A DNA stretch of 64,000 bases from Paramecium pentaurelia (lineage: Eukaryota > Ciliophora > Oligohymenophorea > Peniculida > Parameciidae): NCBI GenBank assembly GCA_905183005.1, contig CAJJDO010000047.1:484097-548096 (forward strand). The letters are read 5' to 3'. The notes below the pieces were generated by a model that saw only the letters and a list, made by a program, of their open reading frames with translations, was not told where the DNA came from and did not search any database. Of this stretch, positions 1 to 11,443 are shown piece by piece; position 1 is the first letter of the stretch, and each line of letters opens with the position of its first letter. The position numbers and the translations under genes were made by a program.

Positions 1-311
1 CTTAGTTGGAACTTGAGGTTAAGGTTTATAATCATTTTTTTTGAATGAATTTCTTTAATCATTTTTTTAGGGAACAGGGACATTACTTTAATTTTTCTAA
101 TACATTTCTATAGATCAAATTAATACTATTTATTACCTTGATATGGAATGATTTCAGTTTTATGTTGCTAATCTACAGGTCCTGTTCGATTATGAATTTG
201 AGAATCACATGAATAACATAATCTGTATGTTTGACCATATCTACATTAGTTACACTTTATAGTAGCAGGTCTTTGTTAACATTTTTAACACTTGACAAAG
301 AGAGATTACAT
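1..311 (-). CDS. B-box-type zinc-finger protein (3' part off the left edge)
   Basis: From an ATG at 311, read leftwards with TAA/TAG as Gln, the protein begins MQSLFVKCQKCQQ. It then shows a compact Cys/His array (CNQC, LCYSCD, H, then H) typical of a B-box zinc finger. A GTA...TAG intron of about 29 nt follows the motif (spliced frame about 120-92), and a Gln/Asn/Lys-rich stretch then runs off the window. B-box proteins usually act as protein-interaction adaptors, sometimes next to RING domains; no RING is visible here. The start lies 78 bp downstream of the DHHC gene's stop on the same strand. The family call is secure; the function is not inferable. Confidence 0.7.
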
Positions 312-388
312 TTTCAAAGGATGTTAAGAAAATATATGATAAAAATCTTAAAATAAATAAATTTGAATTTATTTTAAAATAAAAGTAT

Positions 389-1459
389 TCATTAAGATTA
401 TAATTACCATTCGTAAATCTATGTTTGGCATGAGATTTAGATAAGTAACCTAATGTTATTGATCACACCTTTGTCAAATGGATACCTAGAATTTTGGTCA
501 ATATACGAAATCCTTTTCCAACTCAAGTATTCCCCTGATATTATTGATCACTTTACATGTTGTAATATTTTTGGCTACATAAAATGCATGAAATCCAAAT
601 AGAGTTATCAATAAGATTACAATAATCCCCATAACTACAAGTAATCCAATATTTTGAACTGAAATTCTTATCCCTACTATTAATTGGGCAATTTGAACAA
701 ATAAATAAATCAGAAATATCAATTTATTCTTTTCTCCTATACAAATACCAATCCAAGGGCAATGATGATCAAACATTGGAATACATTTTTTACAATATTA
801 ACAATGTTTGGCTCTCATTGGTTATTCATTTAAACATTGCATACAAAATCTCTTTTCTGCTGCTAAAATTGGTGGACTTACTGCATTTGAAGTACTAATA
901 CAAGTTTATTTATTTGGAGTATTTATTTTTGCTTATTCAGATGAAGGAGATGAAAGCATTCCTCTACCTGATAAGATGTGTTGATTATCAGCTTATTATT
1001 ATTATTATTATTCTGGATAATATCTAAAAATTATATGAAATTATATTTTACTTTTAAATTGTGTTGTCATTATCTGGACCATCTTTGAATTGATCTAATG
1101 AAATCTAACCATTAGATTCATCATTTGCTTAAGCATTAAGTACTTCTCTTTTTACGTTATTTTCAATCTATACTTCAATTTAATTGTTCTCAAGTGGAAT
1201 TTCTACTTTAACTATTGGAATAGTTCCAGGATCTTTGATTCGAACTATAAAATATAATCCACATGAAGCAAACATTAAAGGTCTAGTTGATAGTTCATTA
1301 ATATAACAACCCAAAAATGTAATAATACAAAAGGAATTCTTTGTATGCCCATACATGTAAACCAATCTGCAGAACCATAAATATTGTTGGCCCAAGATAT
1401 GCTAAAATACATAAGAATTAATTACTTTTCTAATTGTAAAATAGACAAGCTGCTTTCAT
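389..1459 (-). CDS. DHHC-type protein S-acyltransferase
   Basis: Predicted integral-membrane palmitoyltransferase of about 320 aa. Two N-terminal hydrophobic segments precede the conserved DPG (…RIKDPGTIP). A Gln/Asn-rich loop follows, then the Cys-rich domain C-x2-C…HC-x2-C with FDHHCPWIG, two more membrane spans, and the TTxE-type motif TTWEYLS. The TTWE motif and a following PFDKGVINN block only read through if a 22-nt intron (GTAAAG…TCAG) is removed, and a 28-nt intron lies around 1020-1050. DHHC-Cys is the acyl-accepting residue in this family. The usual GNCVG after DHHCPW reads GICIG. The 5' end is the weak point: the first exon (MKAACLFYN) and one GTT-donor intron near 1280 are inferred from frame. 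Confidence 0.85.
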
Positions 1460-1679
1460 CTCTCCTAATATTATTTGTTTATAAATATTTGAATAATTAT
1501 TATCATTATACTATAAAACTTAATTATAATCTTCTTCATTTTTACAATCATTTATATCCAATCAATTTTGTTTTTCCATACATTTATTAACATTAACATT
1601 TATGATTAAACAATATAAACATTATTTCATTTCTCAATATTAATAAACTTTTCATTTCAAACTGAAAATATCTATTATT

Positions 1680-2675
1680 ATGATTACTAATTTCAAAGAA
1701 TTACCAAGCAACTCTTAAACTATCATCAATGCCCTTAAAGATCTCAATATATTAGACAACAACAATGAATTCTAATCCTAATAGTAAATTTCTATTCGTC
1801 TTTAATCCTTTTTTGAGAATGCACAACAAAAAGTACTAATATACATCCATTATTGTAGTCACAATTCTTAAAGTCTTTATTTAAAATATTTGAAAAAGAG
1901 ACATAAGAAGAGGGAAATTTATAAAAAAAGTTAAAACTTTTACTTTTCCTTCATATTCTTTTAAGTTCATCAATAGCTAGATCTGAATTATCTAAAATTT
2001 TTATATCAAAACAAATCAATATTCAAATCAACAACACTACTTTAGGAAAGGTTTGTCAACAATATTATTTTTATCTATATAAATTAGCATCTTAAACTAC
2101 ATTTATAAATGAAGACGTAATCAATGGTGATATATTAATATATTTCACATTATCAAATTAATGTAATTTAGGAATTAGCATTTAATCCTTAATTGAAGAT
2201 GTAGAATCATTCTAAAATAATTAATTGATTGGGAATATAGTTAAATCAATTTATTACGATTTGCAAAACATAGCTATTTTTATAATAAAAGATGTGAAGT
2301 CGCTTATTGAAAATTAACATAATATTAAATAGAACAAATTACATATTCTTGAATTATATAAGGAAGTAAAATCTTATTTTAATATGTTAGTGTTAAGTAC
2401 TTTAATAAAAGATGCTTGGGTTTTATCGATTCAATCGTCATTTTTCTCATTTTAACTAAATTATGCCTCCTTTTTCATTAATTATTGAATAACACTACCT
2501 TAAAGAATTACAAGACAATAAACCAAAAATTCACTCTCTAAAACATTTGTCTAAGCTAAGTGAAGAACATATTAAATTTTAGCCCTAGACTTCTAAATAA
2601 AGATAAATGATATAATTTGAATTTGTAGAAAAGAAACAACAACAAGAATCTCCTCAGTTTTCATTTTCAAATTGA
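1680..2675 (+). CDS. Hypothetical alpha-helical protein
   Basis: ATG at 1680 opens a frame of about 314 aa ending in TGA at 2673. Two introns are needed: 26 nt starting at 1833 (GTACTA…GTAG) and 25 nt near 2369-2393 (GTAAAA…TTAG). The second is required to reach the C-terminal frame ending QQQESPQFSFSN. The protein lacks a signal peptide or membrane span and is rich in helix-forming Leu/Lys/Glu/Gln with hydrophobic heptad-like stretches. I recognise no domain. It is convergent with RPS6, only 56 bp between the stops. Confidence 0.7.
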
Positions 2676-2731
2676 TATTTATTAATTTGTTATAAATTTT
2701 ATGTAATGTACTTTATTTTATAATATCATTT

Positions 2732-3693
2732 TCATTTCTTGGCTTTGGTTGGAGCTTTTTGAGTTGGTTATGGTACAGTCTTGACTGGAGCTGCTGCTTT
2801 TACTGGAGCAGCTACTTTGGCTGGAGCAGCACCCTTAGCTTATGTTGCTGGTTTAGCTGCTTAAGTTGATTTGACTTATTTTGTATCTTTAGCCTTATGA
2901 TTAGCTTAATTATATTACTTTTGGTTATTCCTTAGTCTTTTCTTTGATTTCTGATGAAGCTTTTCTGTGCTTCTTGTGAGCTTCATGGACATCATGAGCC
3001 AATTTTTTATATGCTTCTAAGGCTTATTTGGCTTTGGTTCTTCTAGCTTATTCTGTCTTCTTTTGAATTGTCTTTCTTCTCAATCTTGATTCTGTGACGA
3101 GTCTTTAAATCTTTGGTGCCTTTTATCTCTTCTTTCCATCTTTTGTGGTCCATGTTCTTCTAATGAGATTCTTTTAAACTATAGCAACACCATCAGTCTT
3201 TTTGAATCCAAATAATCTTCTCAATTTAGTTAATCTCTTTGGACCTAATCTTCTTGGAACATTTTAATCTGTGAGTCCAACTATTTCATTGGCACCCTTC
3301 TTTACGACTTATAAGGCAAGTACTCTGATGTCTTGACCTACAATGCATCCTCTAATTGATTTGCGTTTCATCTCTCCATCCTTTCTTGGTCTGTAACCCT
3401 TATGTCCCTTTCTCATGAGAATTCTAACTCTTCCCTTAAATAGAACACCTTGTCTCATTGGGAAACCTTGTTTATCGTTACCACCTGTAATCTTGAATAC
3501 ATATCCTTTGTATTCATCACCTAAGTTGTCAGCTTCTACAACTTGTCCCATTCTCTTATCAAAGAATATTGAGCTACATTATCACCAACAATTTATTACC
3601 ATTTCTTGTCATCATCAATTTCGACTGTTTTTTAAGCACCTGTCAAAGGGTAGGAAATGTTGAACTAAGCAAAGCATATTTAGTTACCTTCAT
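2732..3693 (-). CDS. RPS6: 40S ribosomal protein S6 (eS6)
   Basis: Component of the small ribosomal subunit. The core matches eS6 throughout: GGNDKQGFPMRQGVLFKGRV, KGHKGYRPRKDGE, RKSIRGCIVG, VPRRLGPKR, KAPKIQRLVT. The start is split: ATG AAG, then a 23-nt intron, then FNISYPLTGA; a second intron of 26 nt precedes SIFFDKRMGQ. The C-terminus, after EQPK, changes frame. It reads into an Ala/Lys/Pro-rich tail (…KGAAPAKVAAPVKAAAPVK…AKK) only if 25 nt (2894-2918) beginning GTAATA and ending ATAAG are removed, an AAG acceptor. Length is about 295 aa against roughly 250 in animals, the excess being the Ala-rich tail. The C-terminal phospho-serine cluster of animal S6 is not evident. Confidence 0.95.
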
Positions 3694-4314
3694 AAAAATC
3701 TTGGATTTTTTTAAATTAGATTTAAAATTATGTGTTTCACATTTTAATATTATCTAACTGTGTGAGACAACAATAATATTAAATAAATAGAAATAAAAAA
3801 AGCTTTTCATTTTGATTGAACAAAAGACAAAAAAGATTTGAGAATATGTCATTTTTATTAAAGTAAGTCTTATAAAAAAAAGAAGATTGAAATAATTTAC
3901 AAAGATTTGATTTTCATACATTTAATTTTTTTATGTCATTTAAATAAAATACTAATAAATAAGATAAGAATTCTTTAGAACTTCCATAATTAAAATAGAT
4001 AATTTAAAGAATAAATAATCATCAATAATTTTGAATCATGTCCTGATAAAAATAAAAAATAAATGTTAACTTGATTTTAGGATAAATAATACTCTATTAA
4101 ATTGTAAATTTTATAATATTTATAATAATTGATAATAAAAATAGAAGAATAACTTAACATTATAGACTATTTACTAAATAATTTTTTTGTTTTTTTATAA
4201 TAAAAATATTCAAATGTGAAAATTGAATGCGCAACTCGTCACGTCAAATATTTATGTTAAATTATAAAATCTTTATTGTAATTTGAAATTATATTCATTT
4301 GTAACAATTGTAAA
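3694..4314. other. Intergenic, AT-rich
   Basis: About 620 bp between the divergent starts of RPS6 and the hydroxylase-like gene. I see no frame with codon-like structure or homology on either strand, and no tRNA. It presumably contains both promoters, but no specific element could be picked out. Confidence 0.5.
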
Positions 4315-5274
4315 ATGAACAAGAACATAATTCTTTATGCTTTGTTTTTAGTCCTATGTGTTTAACCAACAAAGGCTTATTCTGTTTTTGACTTTGGATA
4401 TAGTGATTTAGAGAATGCCAATCCAACATAATTAGTTTATAATGTAAAACTTACATCAAAAACAGATCGGCGTTTACTCATTCTTAGGAATATTACAGTA
4501 TTTGCTTGTTAGTGCTATATTTGAATGGAAAAATCCTATGCCTAAAAATAAGTTAAGAATGGAAAATATAAAAAGGGAAATCAAATATGGTACAACATAG
4601 ATATTTTTACAAGTTGCATATTCAATGGTATAATTACAATATGATTATAATAGATATTCTATCATTATGTCTATCCATATTGTTAATGGTATCGTTATTA
4701 TACAATAAACTCATATGGATTATTGAATTTTGGATACGGAATGGTCTTTTTGTATATTTGGACCACAGGTATGAATTAAAAATGTATCAAATAGTATTGG
4801 GATATTGGGTTCATAGGATTTTCCATTTCAGATTTCTTTATAAGCATGTTCATAGTGTACATCATTCATTTAGAGAACCAACTGCCTTTGGATATTGTGC
4901 AACACATCCACTTGAAGGAATCAGTGAAGTGAATACTGTGTTACATTTGGCAGAATTGATAATACCAATACATCCTTTGATGACTTTGTTTTTCTTTGAG
5001 TACATCACAGTAAATGAGATGATGGGACATGATGGAGGGTAAAATAATAATAATATATATTATAGTGAATATGATCATTCTGATCATTACAGACATCATC
5101 TATATTATGTAGTAAATTATGGTGATACAATAATGGATGAATTTTTTGGGACTGTTTACAATTCTGTAATATAATTCAATTTATACATAGAAAAATTACC
5201 CAATAAAAGCTAAATGTACTTATGTAGAATCTATTGAGGATAGAACAGAGGCTATATTTATGAAATATAAATGA
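4315..5274 (+). CDS. Fatty acid hydroxylase / sterol desaturase superfamily membrane enzyme
   Basis: About 277 aa with a hydrophobic N-terminus (MNKNIILYALFLVLCV…). The histidine clusters that bind the di-iron centre in this family are present: HRIFH, then HVHSVHH about ten residues on, and later DHYRHH followed by NYG. Several hydrophobic segments fit an ER multispan enzyme. Five introns were resolved by frame: 4444-4465 (CAG end), 4628-4653, 4769-4794, 5039-5065, 5166-5190. Splicing yields a continuous FAH-type sequence including FGYGMVFLYIWTT just before the first His box. Substrate (fatty acid, sterol precursor or sphingolipid) cannot be told from the sequence. Confidence 0.88.
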
Positions 5275-5302
5275 ATGTTATAATTAAATATTTTATTATT
5301 TA

Positions 5303-5601
5303 ATGGGTTGTTTATAGTCTAGAAATCAGTAACTTATAGAAGAGTAAAAAGAATAAGCTGCTATGAATGAATAAGATAAGAGTATAGATTATTAATCTAT
5401 TTAATAGATAACAATTTAGATTTAGTAAGTTGTCCATGCTCAGATAGTAATAATAGTTAAAACAAATCTACAAATAGAGTATCTATTGAAGAATGTAGAA
5501 ATTCTTTTAATCGAAGTATTGATCTAATGCAAGATATCAATAAAAAATTGGAAGCATTTTCAGGAAATGATTCTGATCTATCAGATAGTGAATTATAATG
5601 A
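5303..5601 (+). CDS. Small hydrophilic protein with MGC N-terminus
   Basis: About 91 aa from ATG 5303 to TGA 5599, with one 23-nt intron (GTAAGT…ATAG) near 5425. The start MGCLQS has Gly2 and Cys3, the usual context for N-myristoylation plus palmitoylation (inference). The rest is Gln/Glu/Ser-rich, ending SGNDSDLSDSEL. Probably a small membrane-anchored protein; no domain recognised. It is 28 bp downstream of the hydroxylase gene and convergent with the phosphodiesterase gene. Confidence 0.6.
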
Positions 5602-5635
5602 TATTAGTATTTTATAGGACTTTATACAATCATAT

Positions 5636-8480
5636 TCATTATTATTATTAATGTGAATCTACTATTTCAGAATATTTTTTGATGCTTAAATTGATATTTG
5701 CCAATTATAATGACATTGCACCATCAGAAAACTAATTTAAGGATTCATAAATTGGTTTTACAATTACCTTCAAGAATCCAATCTCATTTTTCGAATATTA
5801 TACTTCATCATCTAAATTTCTTAGGTATGGAGTCTATGCAATACCAACAATATCTTCTAATTAAGACTTTAAATTTAATATTATCAGTAATTTACTTAAG
5901 CTTGAAATTCTCTTCTTAATCTTTCACTCCATGCTCTAGCAACTTAATAAGACTTAGCTGCTCCAAAAAAGTCAGCTGCATGAGTCAAGAATCCACTTAA
6001 TAAAATTTTATTATCTTCAGATTCTAGTTAATATATAAGTTATATATAATACAAAAGATTTTGGGATCCCCTTAAGATTGACCAAACTTTATTTCAATAT
6101 CATTAAGTAATTTAAAATGATATTAATTATCTGTTGCTAATACATTATTCACAACATATTTTCTAATCATTATTTTATCTGCTCTAGGAACAGATTCTAA
6201 AAAATCACATTATTTTAATGCTAATAACTTATAAGTTACTGCTATATGATGATTTTCCAATACAGATTTATCATTATATATCAAAGCCAATTTAGTTTAT
6301 GTATTTATTTAAAATAAATTATTTGTTCCAGGATGTCCAACATCATGACATAAACCTGTTAATGTCATTGCAAATCTTTATTAATCATTGAAACAAAATC
6401 CGAATTTTGGATGATGAGCAAAAAGAAAACATCCATGCATTACATTAACTCCATGAGTAAAATTATGAAATGGATTTGCTGTTTTATTATATTTGTATTT
6501 TAATGCAGTTAAAAAATTTACAAATTCTTTATTTTTTAATGGATATTATTTAGTGTATTCAAGCATATCAAATATGTTATAAACTATTATAAATTTATTC
6601 TTATATAATTTCTTATTTAAAAGATTGAATTCGTAATCTAATAATCTTTCTTATAAATTAGGATCTATTGCTATTTTTCGTCCATCTGGATTTTTCTTAT
6701 CTTCTTCTTCATATTTATTTAAAAATGATGCTAATTTTCTTGATTTTTTTTTCATTGTAGCTGCTCTATATTTCTCTAAAGCTTAATCATGATCTTAATT
6801 ATAAACTATAGCCAATTTTCTCATATCATGATCAGGCAAATACATTACCAAAGCTGATTATCTAAAGAATTAATTTTCCATCATTAATTATTTTGATTTA
6901 AATGCTAATGTTGCTTTCTTTAGTGTTAATAATATTTTAACTTTATTTCTAAAAATCTGTAACAATTCATTAAGAGGTCTTATTAATAAAATTTATAAAT
7001 ACCTTTTTATTTATATATTAAATAAATATAGTAAAATTTATTTAATGTCTTATTTTATTCCTCTTTCAACTTTTAATGAAAATTTATAAAATCCATCATC
7101 AAATTCCAAATGATCATTTTTAGATTCAATTAATTCTTTAACCTTTGAAATTACAATAGGATTTTTTTCAAAGATTTTATATATGGGATCTCCATAATTA
7201 ATATCTCTAGATAATTTAAATCGAGACCTATATATATAGATATAAATATATATACACAAATTAATCATGATTCCATTAAACAGTCATATAATATAAATAT
7301 AAGTAACTGTTAAAGAATAAACACATAATCATTTCATTATGTTAAGTAACTTATTAAAAAGATTCTAACAAATTCTTTTTCTATTTCAATTTTTTACTAT
7401 ATCTTTTAATACTCTTTCTAAATGTACTCTAAATTTTTTCTTTCAATTATATAGAAAGATTTCCATCCAAATCTATATAAATACTATCCCATTCCTTATT
7501 AAAAGTTAATAATAAATAATCAGTCACTCTTTATTACATTAAATATTCTTTATCAATTAAACTAACCAAATTTTACAAATTAAATTATTTCATTATCTAA
7601 ATTAATATATGAAATATTAGTTTGTATGTTAAAATATTTATAGTTCTTGATACCAACTACAGTATTTCCATTCTAATTGTTTATAACTTTTTTAATCCAA
7701 CTATTTGATTTCCTTATTTGATTATGGAAATAATAGAGTTGTATAGAGAAGTTATCATTAGATATTATTTAAATTTGTTATTCACTTTTTCAGTAAAGGT
7801 TAGAAAAAATACATCATTATTTGATATTATGTAATACTATGGTAATTTTTCTATTTTTAATAAACTGAGATAATCTGATGGAGTTTCTATAATCTAATTA
7901 TGAGATTGTTATTAAGTAAACTCTTGAATTTCTTGAGCATCTTTAATTATAATTGATTCAAAATTATTCGTAAGTATATGACATTAATGATCTTACTTAA
8001 ACTAGAGTAAGCTAAACTCTTTAATATAAAATTGCTTAAGAATCAATCGTATAAGATCCTTAACTTCCTACTAATGATGTTAAGCAATAAAACACTCTTT
8101 ATAAATTTCATTGATATCTTGCTAAGATCTAATTTAGATTCAATTTACCTTAATGTCACGATAAAACTCCTTAATCTTATTCTTGAGTTATTTACATATT
8201 TATACAATAGAATCACTAATAATAATTATTAGACTACTTACAAATAGGATTTGACTATGTTTTCATTTCCATTTTGATTATTTAGCATTTTAGATAATTC
8301 ATCAATTAAGTCACTTTATGATAAGCCATTCTCATAGGAAACTAGTAATTCCTTTAATTGTGAGTGGTCCTTAGCAGCATGATCACAAAGTTGAGAATAT
8401 TGGTCTGGTGTAATTAAAGCTTTGCTTTTAAGCTGAATTAATAAGAAAGTCAATCGACTAGATTGAGATAAATAGCTCAT
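5636..8480 (-). CDS. 3',5'-cyclic nucleotide phosphodiesterase
   Basis: The C-terminal third is a class I PDE HD-type catalytic domain. It shows HNFTHGVNVMHG (metal-binding His of HNxxH), TLTGLCHDVGHPGTNN (HD…HPG), IYNDKSVLENHH and LLSGFLTHAADFFG. These motifs ligate the two metal ions that hydrolyse cAMP or cGMP. The N-terminal two thirds (from MSYLSQSSRLTF at 8480) is helical with a GAF-like stretch around 7600-7750 (NGNTVVGIKNYKYF…), suggesting a regulatory domain. Introns of 26-30 nt were placed near 8230, 8135, 7235 and 6050. I could not find a clean splice joining the segment before 7790 to the GAF-like frame, so that part of the model is uncertain. Specificity for cAMP or cGMP is unknown. 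Confidence 0.85.
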
Positions 8481-8580
8481 TTAATCTGATAATAATAATT
8501 GAATTAGGAATTGAATTTTAAAATTATACTTTTATCAAGAGCTTATGTTACAAGCAAATAATTATAATAATAGTGCATAT

Positions 8581-8927
8581 TCATTATTATATGACAAGAG
8601 ATTATTTGTTAGATGAAGGATTGCCTTAAATATCGTTATTTTCTATTATTGATCTTTTAATGAAATCTTTAGCCCATTATATATCCTCTTTCAATTCAAT
8701 TACTTACTTTTGATACTTAAAACCTTTCTATATAAATTCTTTGTATTCTGGATTAAGTTCTTCAAAGATATTCAAAAATTGATAAAGCATATTTCTTGTA
8801 AATTGATAACTCTATATAAATATAATTTAAATAAACATACCTTTTACCAATTCTCAGGAGCCAATACTTTGAATATCCAATTTGTATCAAAACATCTTGA
8901 AATTGAACTTACTTTTCCTCCAATCAT
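8581..8927 (-). CDS. Small hypothetical protein
   Basis: Start ATG at 8927; about 105 aa with one 29-nt intron (GTATGT…ATAG). Reads MIGGKVSSISRCFDTNWIFKVL…, then a Lys/Glu-rich helical half. No domain recognised. It lies head-to-tail with its neighbours, about 100 bp upstream of the phosphodiesterase start, with no overlap. Continuity of the frame across the intron supports it as a gene. Confidence 0.6.
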
Positions 8928-9047
8928 CAAAATCAATCGACTTACTTACAATATTAGAGTTACAAACAATGATGCTATCTATTTAAATTAGAAATTAATA
9001 TTATACTAAAACTAAAGGGAATATCCAATGTGAAAATTTAGAAAATA

Positions 9048-9534
9048 TCACTACTGTTAATGATTATACGAGAAACGTGACCACAAAGCAAAACTTAAAG
9101 ACAGAATACAAAATAGGTAAATAAATAAAGCTATCTAAATCATAAAGGTATTTATTACCTAAATAGAATACGTTCACTCCCAATAAGGCTGAAATTATAC
9201 GAGCACTCAAAACAACTGCAAATGCAGCTCCAAAAGCAACTAATTCAAGTAGTGCATATAAGAGATAACTGAATAACAATAGAGAATCAAATTTAAAGAC
9301 TGTATCATAATAAATTAGAACTAAATAGAGAGATAAGGCTTTTGTTGTAAAATTGAGGAATGTCATAAATATTTCTATCTTCTCTATTTTATCTAATTTA
9401 TCTAGTGTATCATTTAACATAGCTTAAACATCAAGATATTCTGCCTTATGAATATCATCATGATGAATATGAATTTGATTTCCTTCCCAATCTTTTCCTA
9501 TTAATAGTTCTTGGTTATCCTTTTCTTTATTCAT
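9048..9534 (-). CDS. Small multispan membrane protein, unknown
   Basis: ATG at 9534, MNKEKDNQELLIGKDWEGN…, then a short acidic/His stretch. Three to four strongly hydrophobic segments follow, one per roughly 25 residues (…LLLFSYLLYALLELVAFGAAFAVVL… and …FIYLPILYSVFKFCFVVTFL). The 3' end is ambiguous. A 19-nt GTATAA…GTAG intron would place TGA immediately after (9048, used here); without it the frame stays open to about 8892, overlapping the next gene's start. No family recognised. Confidence 0.6.
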
Positions 9535-9678
9535 TAAAATATAAATAAATATTTATTATCTAATTCTTTTTAATAATCAATGACATACATTGATATCAAC
9601 AATATCTATTATTAAGAAGACTCATTAATACAAAATCAAAAAGATCTATATAATTTTATTTTATTAAACAAATTATTT

Positions 9679-9918
9679 ATGAAACTTATAACAGCCTTGT
9701 TACTAATTACACTTATATTAGCTGATCCTAAATTAATAGGACAAGAAACATAAATTAAATTAAATACATTTTTAGGCAAAGAAAATTGTAATGATTGCTA
9801 AGTTAAAGGTGGTTCATACTGTGAAATTAGAACTAATACTTATGTATGTTGTAGAAGTTATGATCATTGTTAGAAAGGTATTGGATGTATGTAAGCATTT
9901 ACAGGTATCATTTTTTGA
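9679..9918 (+). CDS. Small secreted Cys-rich protein
   Basis: 79 aa, no intron. Begins with a clear signal peptide (MKLITALLLITLILA) followed by a short mature part with seven cysteines (C..C, C, CC, C, C) and ending at TGA 9916. Resembles in layout, not obviously in sequence, the second secreted Cys-rich gene at 13272-13609. Likely a disulfide-bonded secreted or cell-surface peptide; function unknown. Confidence 0.6.
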
Positions 9919-9952
9919 ATATTTCTATAAATAAGTATTTTATTATTTATAA

Positions 9953-11211
9953 TCATTTATCATACCCTTCTTCTTAAATGGAATTTTAAGTATGTTATGT
10001 TCCTCCTATATCTGAAAAAGTAAAACTAACATCTTGAATAGGATATTCTAAATAGTTTTCTGAACAAACACTCTTTTCTTAAGTATCCTAATATTATTCT
10101 TAAATATTAATTCTTTGCCAATCAAATTGTTATTGTTATTATTCATATGGATCTATATGTAATTAAAAATCTTCATAAAATTAATTAATCTCTACAGAAT
10201 TATTTATTTATTCATTATTTGATATTTCATATTGATTTTCTTATTTTTATAATTTCTATTTTTTAATAAATCTTTCTAACTATTTGATCTTTTACATTTA
10301 TTCTAATAACTATTATTTTGTCTTTTAAATTTCTGATTTACTCTATTAATACTAATTCTTAAATTTTTTTATTTATTTTTTTGAACAATAATCTGGAGTA
10401 TGATTATTGATTTAAGAGAATGGATATTCCAACAAACACTATGTACATTTGAATGTTCTGAAGGAGCAATACCCATAATGTGTTTAGTAATCATAATAAG
10501 AAAATGTTTATGAACACCATGTACATTAAATAGGCTTAAATTCACATTCTTGAAACTATAATATTAATTAATATAATTTACATGAGTTTTACTATTAATT
10601 TTAATTATTTTACCAAGACAATATTAACAAATAATTAATCTATATTCACATTCATTATCATAATGTTTTTCTTTATTATCATAACAAATACTCTCTGTAC
10701 ACCCATTATTCTATTATTATATATTGGATGATAAATACATAATATTTGCAACTTATTTTCAATTTGCTCAACAATTTAAATAATAATTTTGGAGCTTAAC
10801 TTCCATCATTTGGTTAATTTGAAATTGATCTACAACAAGGGCATGTTTTTGAATGATATTGATTAAACCTAATTAATATTTTAAATAATTAAGATACCAT
10901 TATGAAAGACATTATTTACAAAATCCTTAACTACAATCTAAACATATTCTTGGATCAATCAATATATGAGAGCATATTGGACAAATTAATTCATCTATAA
11001 ATACTTTAACTTCTTCAAAATTTAAAATTCTAACTACATCTATATATTCCTTTTCAAGTTGAGATTCTGATTAATTTAAAATCTAAGGATTATCCAATTA
11101 AGAGATTTATTGTATATTTTAATTTTAAATTAATTCATCTACAAATGAATCAGAGAATTGATTTAAAAAGTTCTCTATTTCAATTTCCAATTAATCAAAA
11201 GTTTCTTGCAT
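9953..11211 (-). CDS. RING plus TRAF-type zinc-finger protein (probable E3 ubiquitin ligase)
   Basis: About 390 aa. After roughly 100 Glu/Gln-rich residues comes a RING finger: ELICPICSHILIDPRICL, C, GFCKQCL, then, across a 29-nt intron, TCPCCRS. TRAF-type zinc fingers follow (ICQYC…H…C; CTWCSQTF…H…C; CTQC…H…C), then a coiled, Gln-rich segment and an acidic C-terminus ending EEGYDK. Three introns (29, 28 and 26 nt) were placed by frame. RING-TRAF proteins transfer ubiquitin from E2 to substrates; here that is inferred from domain composition. TGA at 9953 is 35 bp from the convergent secreted-peptide stop. Confidence 0.85.
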
Positions 11212-11443
11212 ATAATAAAGAATAAAACTATTATATTTATAATATAAAAAAAATTATTTAGTTTAAAATAATAGTTATACATTAATTTTGATTAAATCTT
11301 TTATGATGATTGTAATATTATGTTGTTTTATAGTTTTTGAATTGAATAATAAAAATAATTATTGTAATAAATGAAATACAAATAAAATATTAATGATAAT
11401 TAATTGCAGTCATTAGAAAATAGGTTATTTGATTGAATAATAA

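Noticed and set aside
498..1395. Frameshift in the DHHC gene
   Set aside because: The apparent break after NITTC is resolved by a 22-nt GTAAAG...CAG intron that restores the conserved TTWE motif and the downstream PFDKG block.
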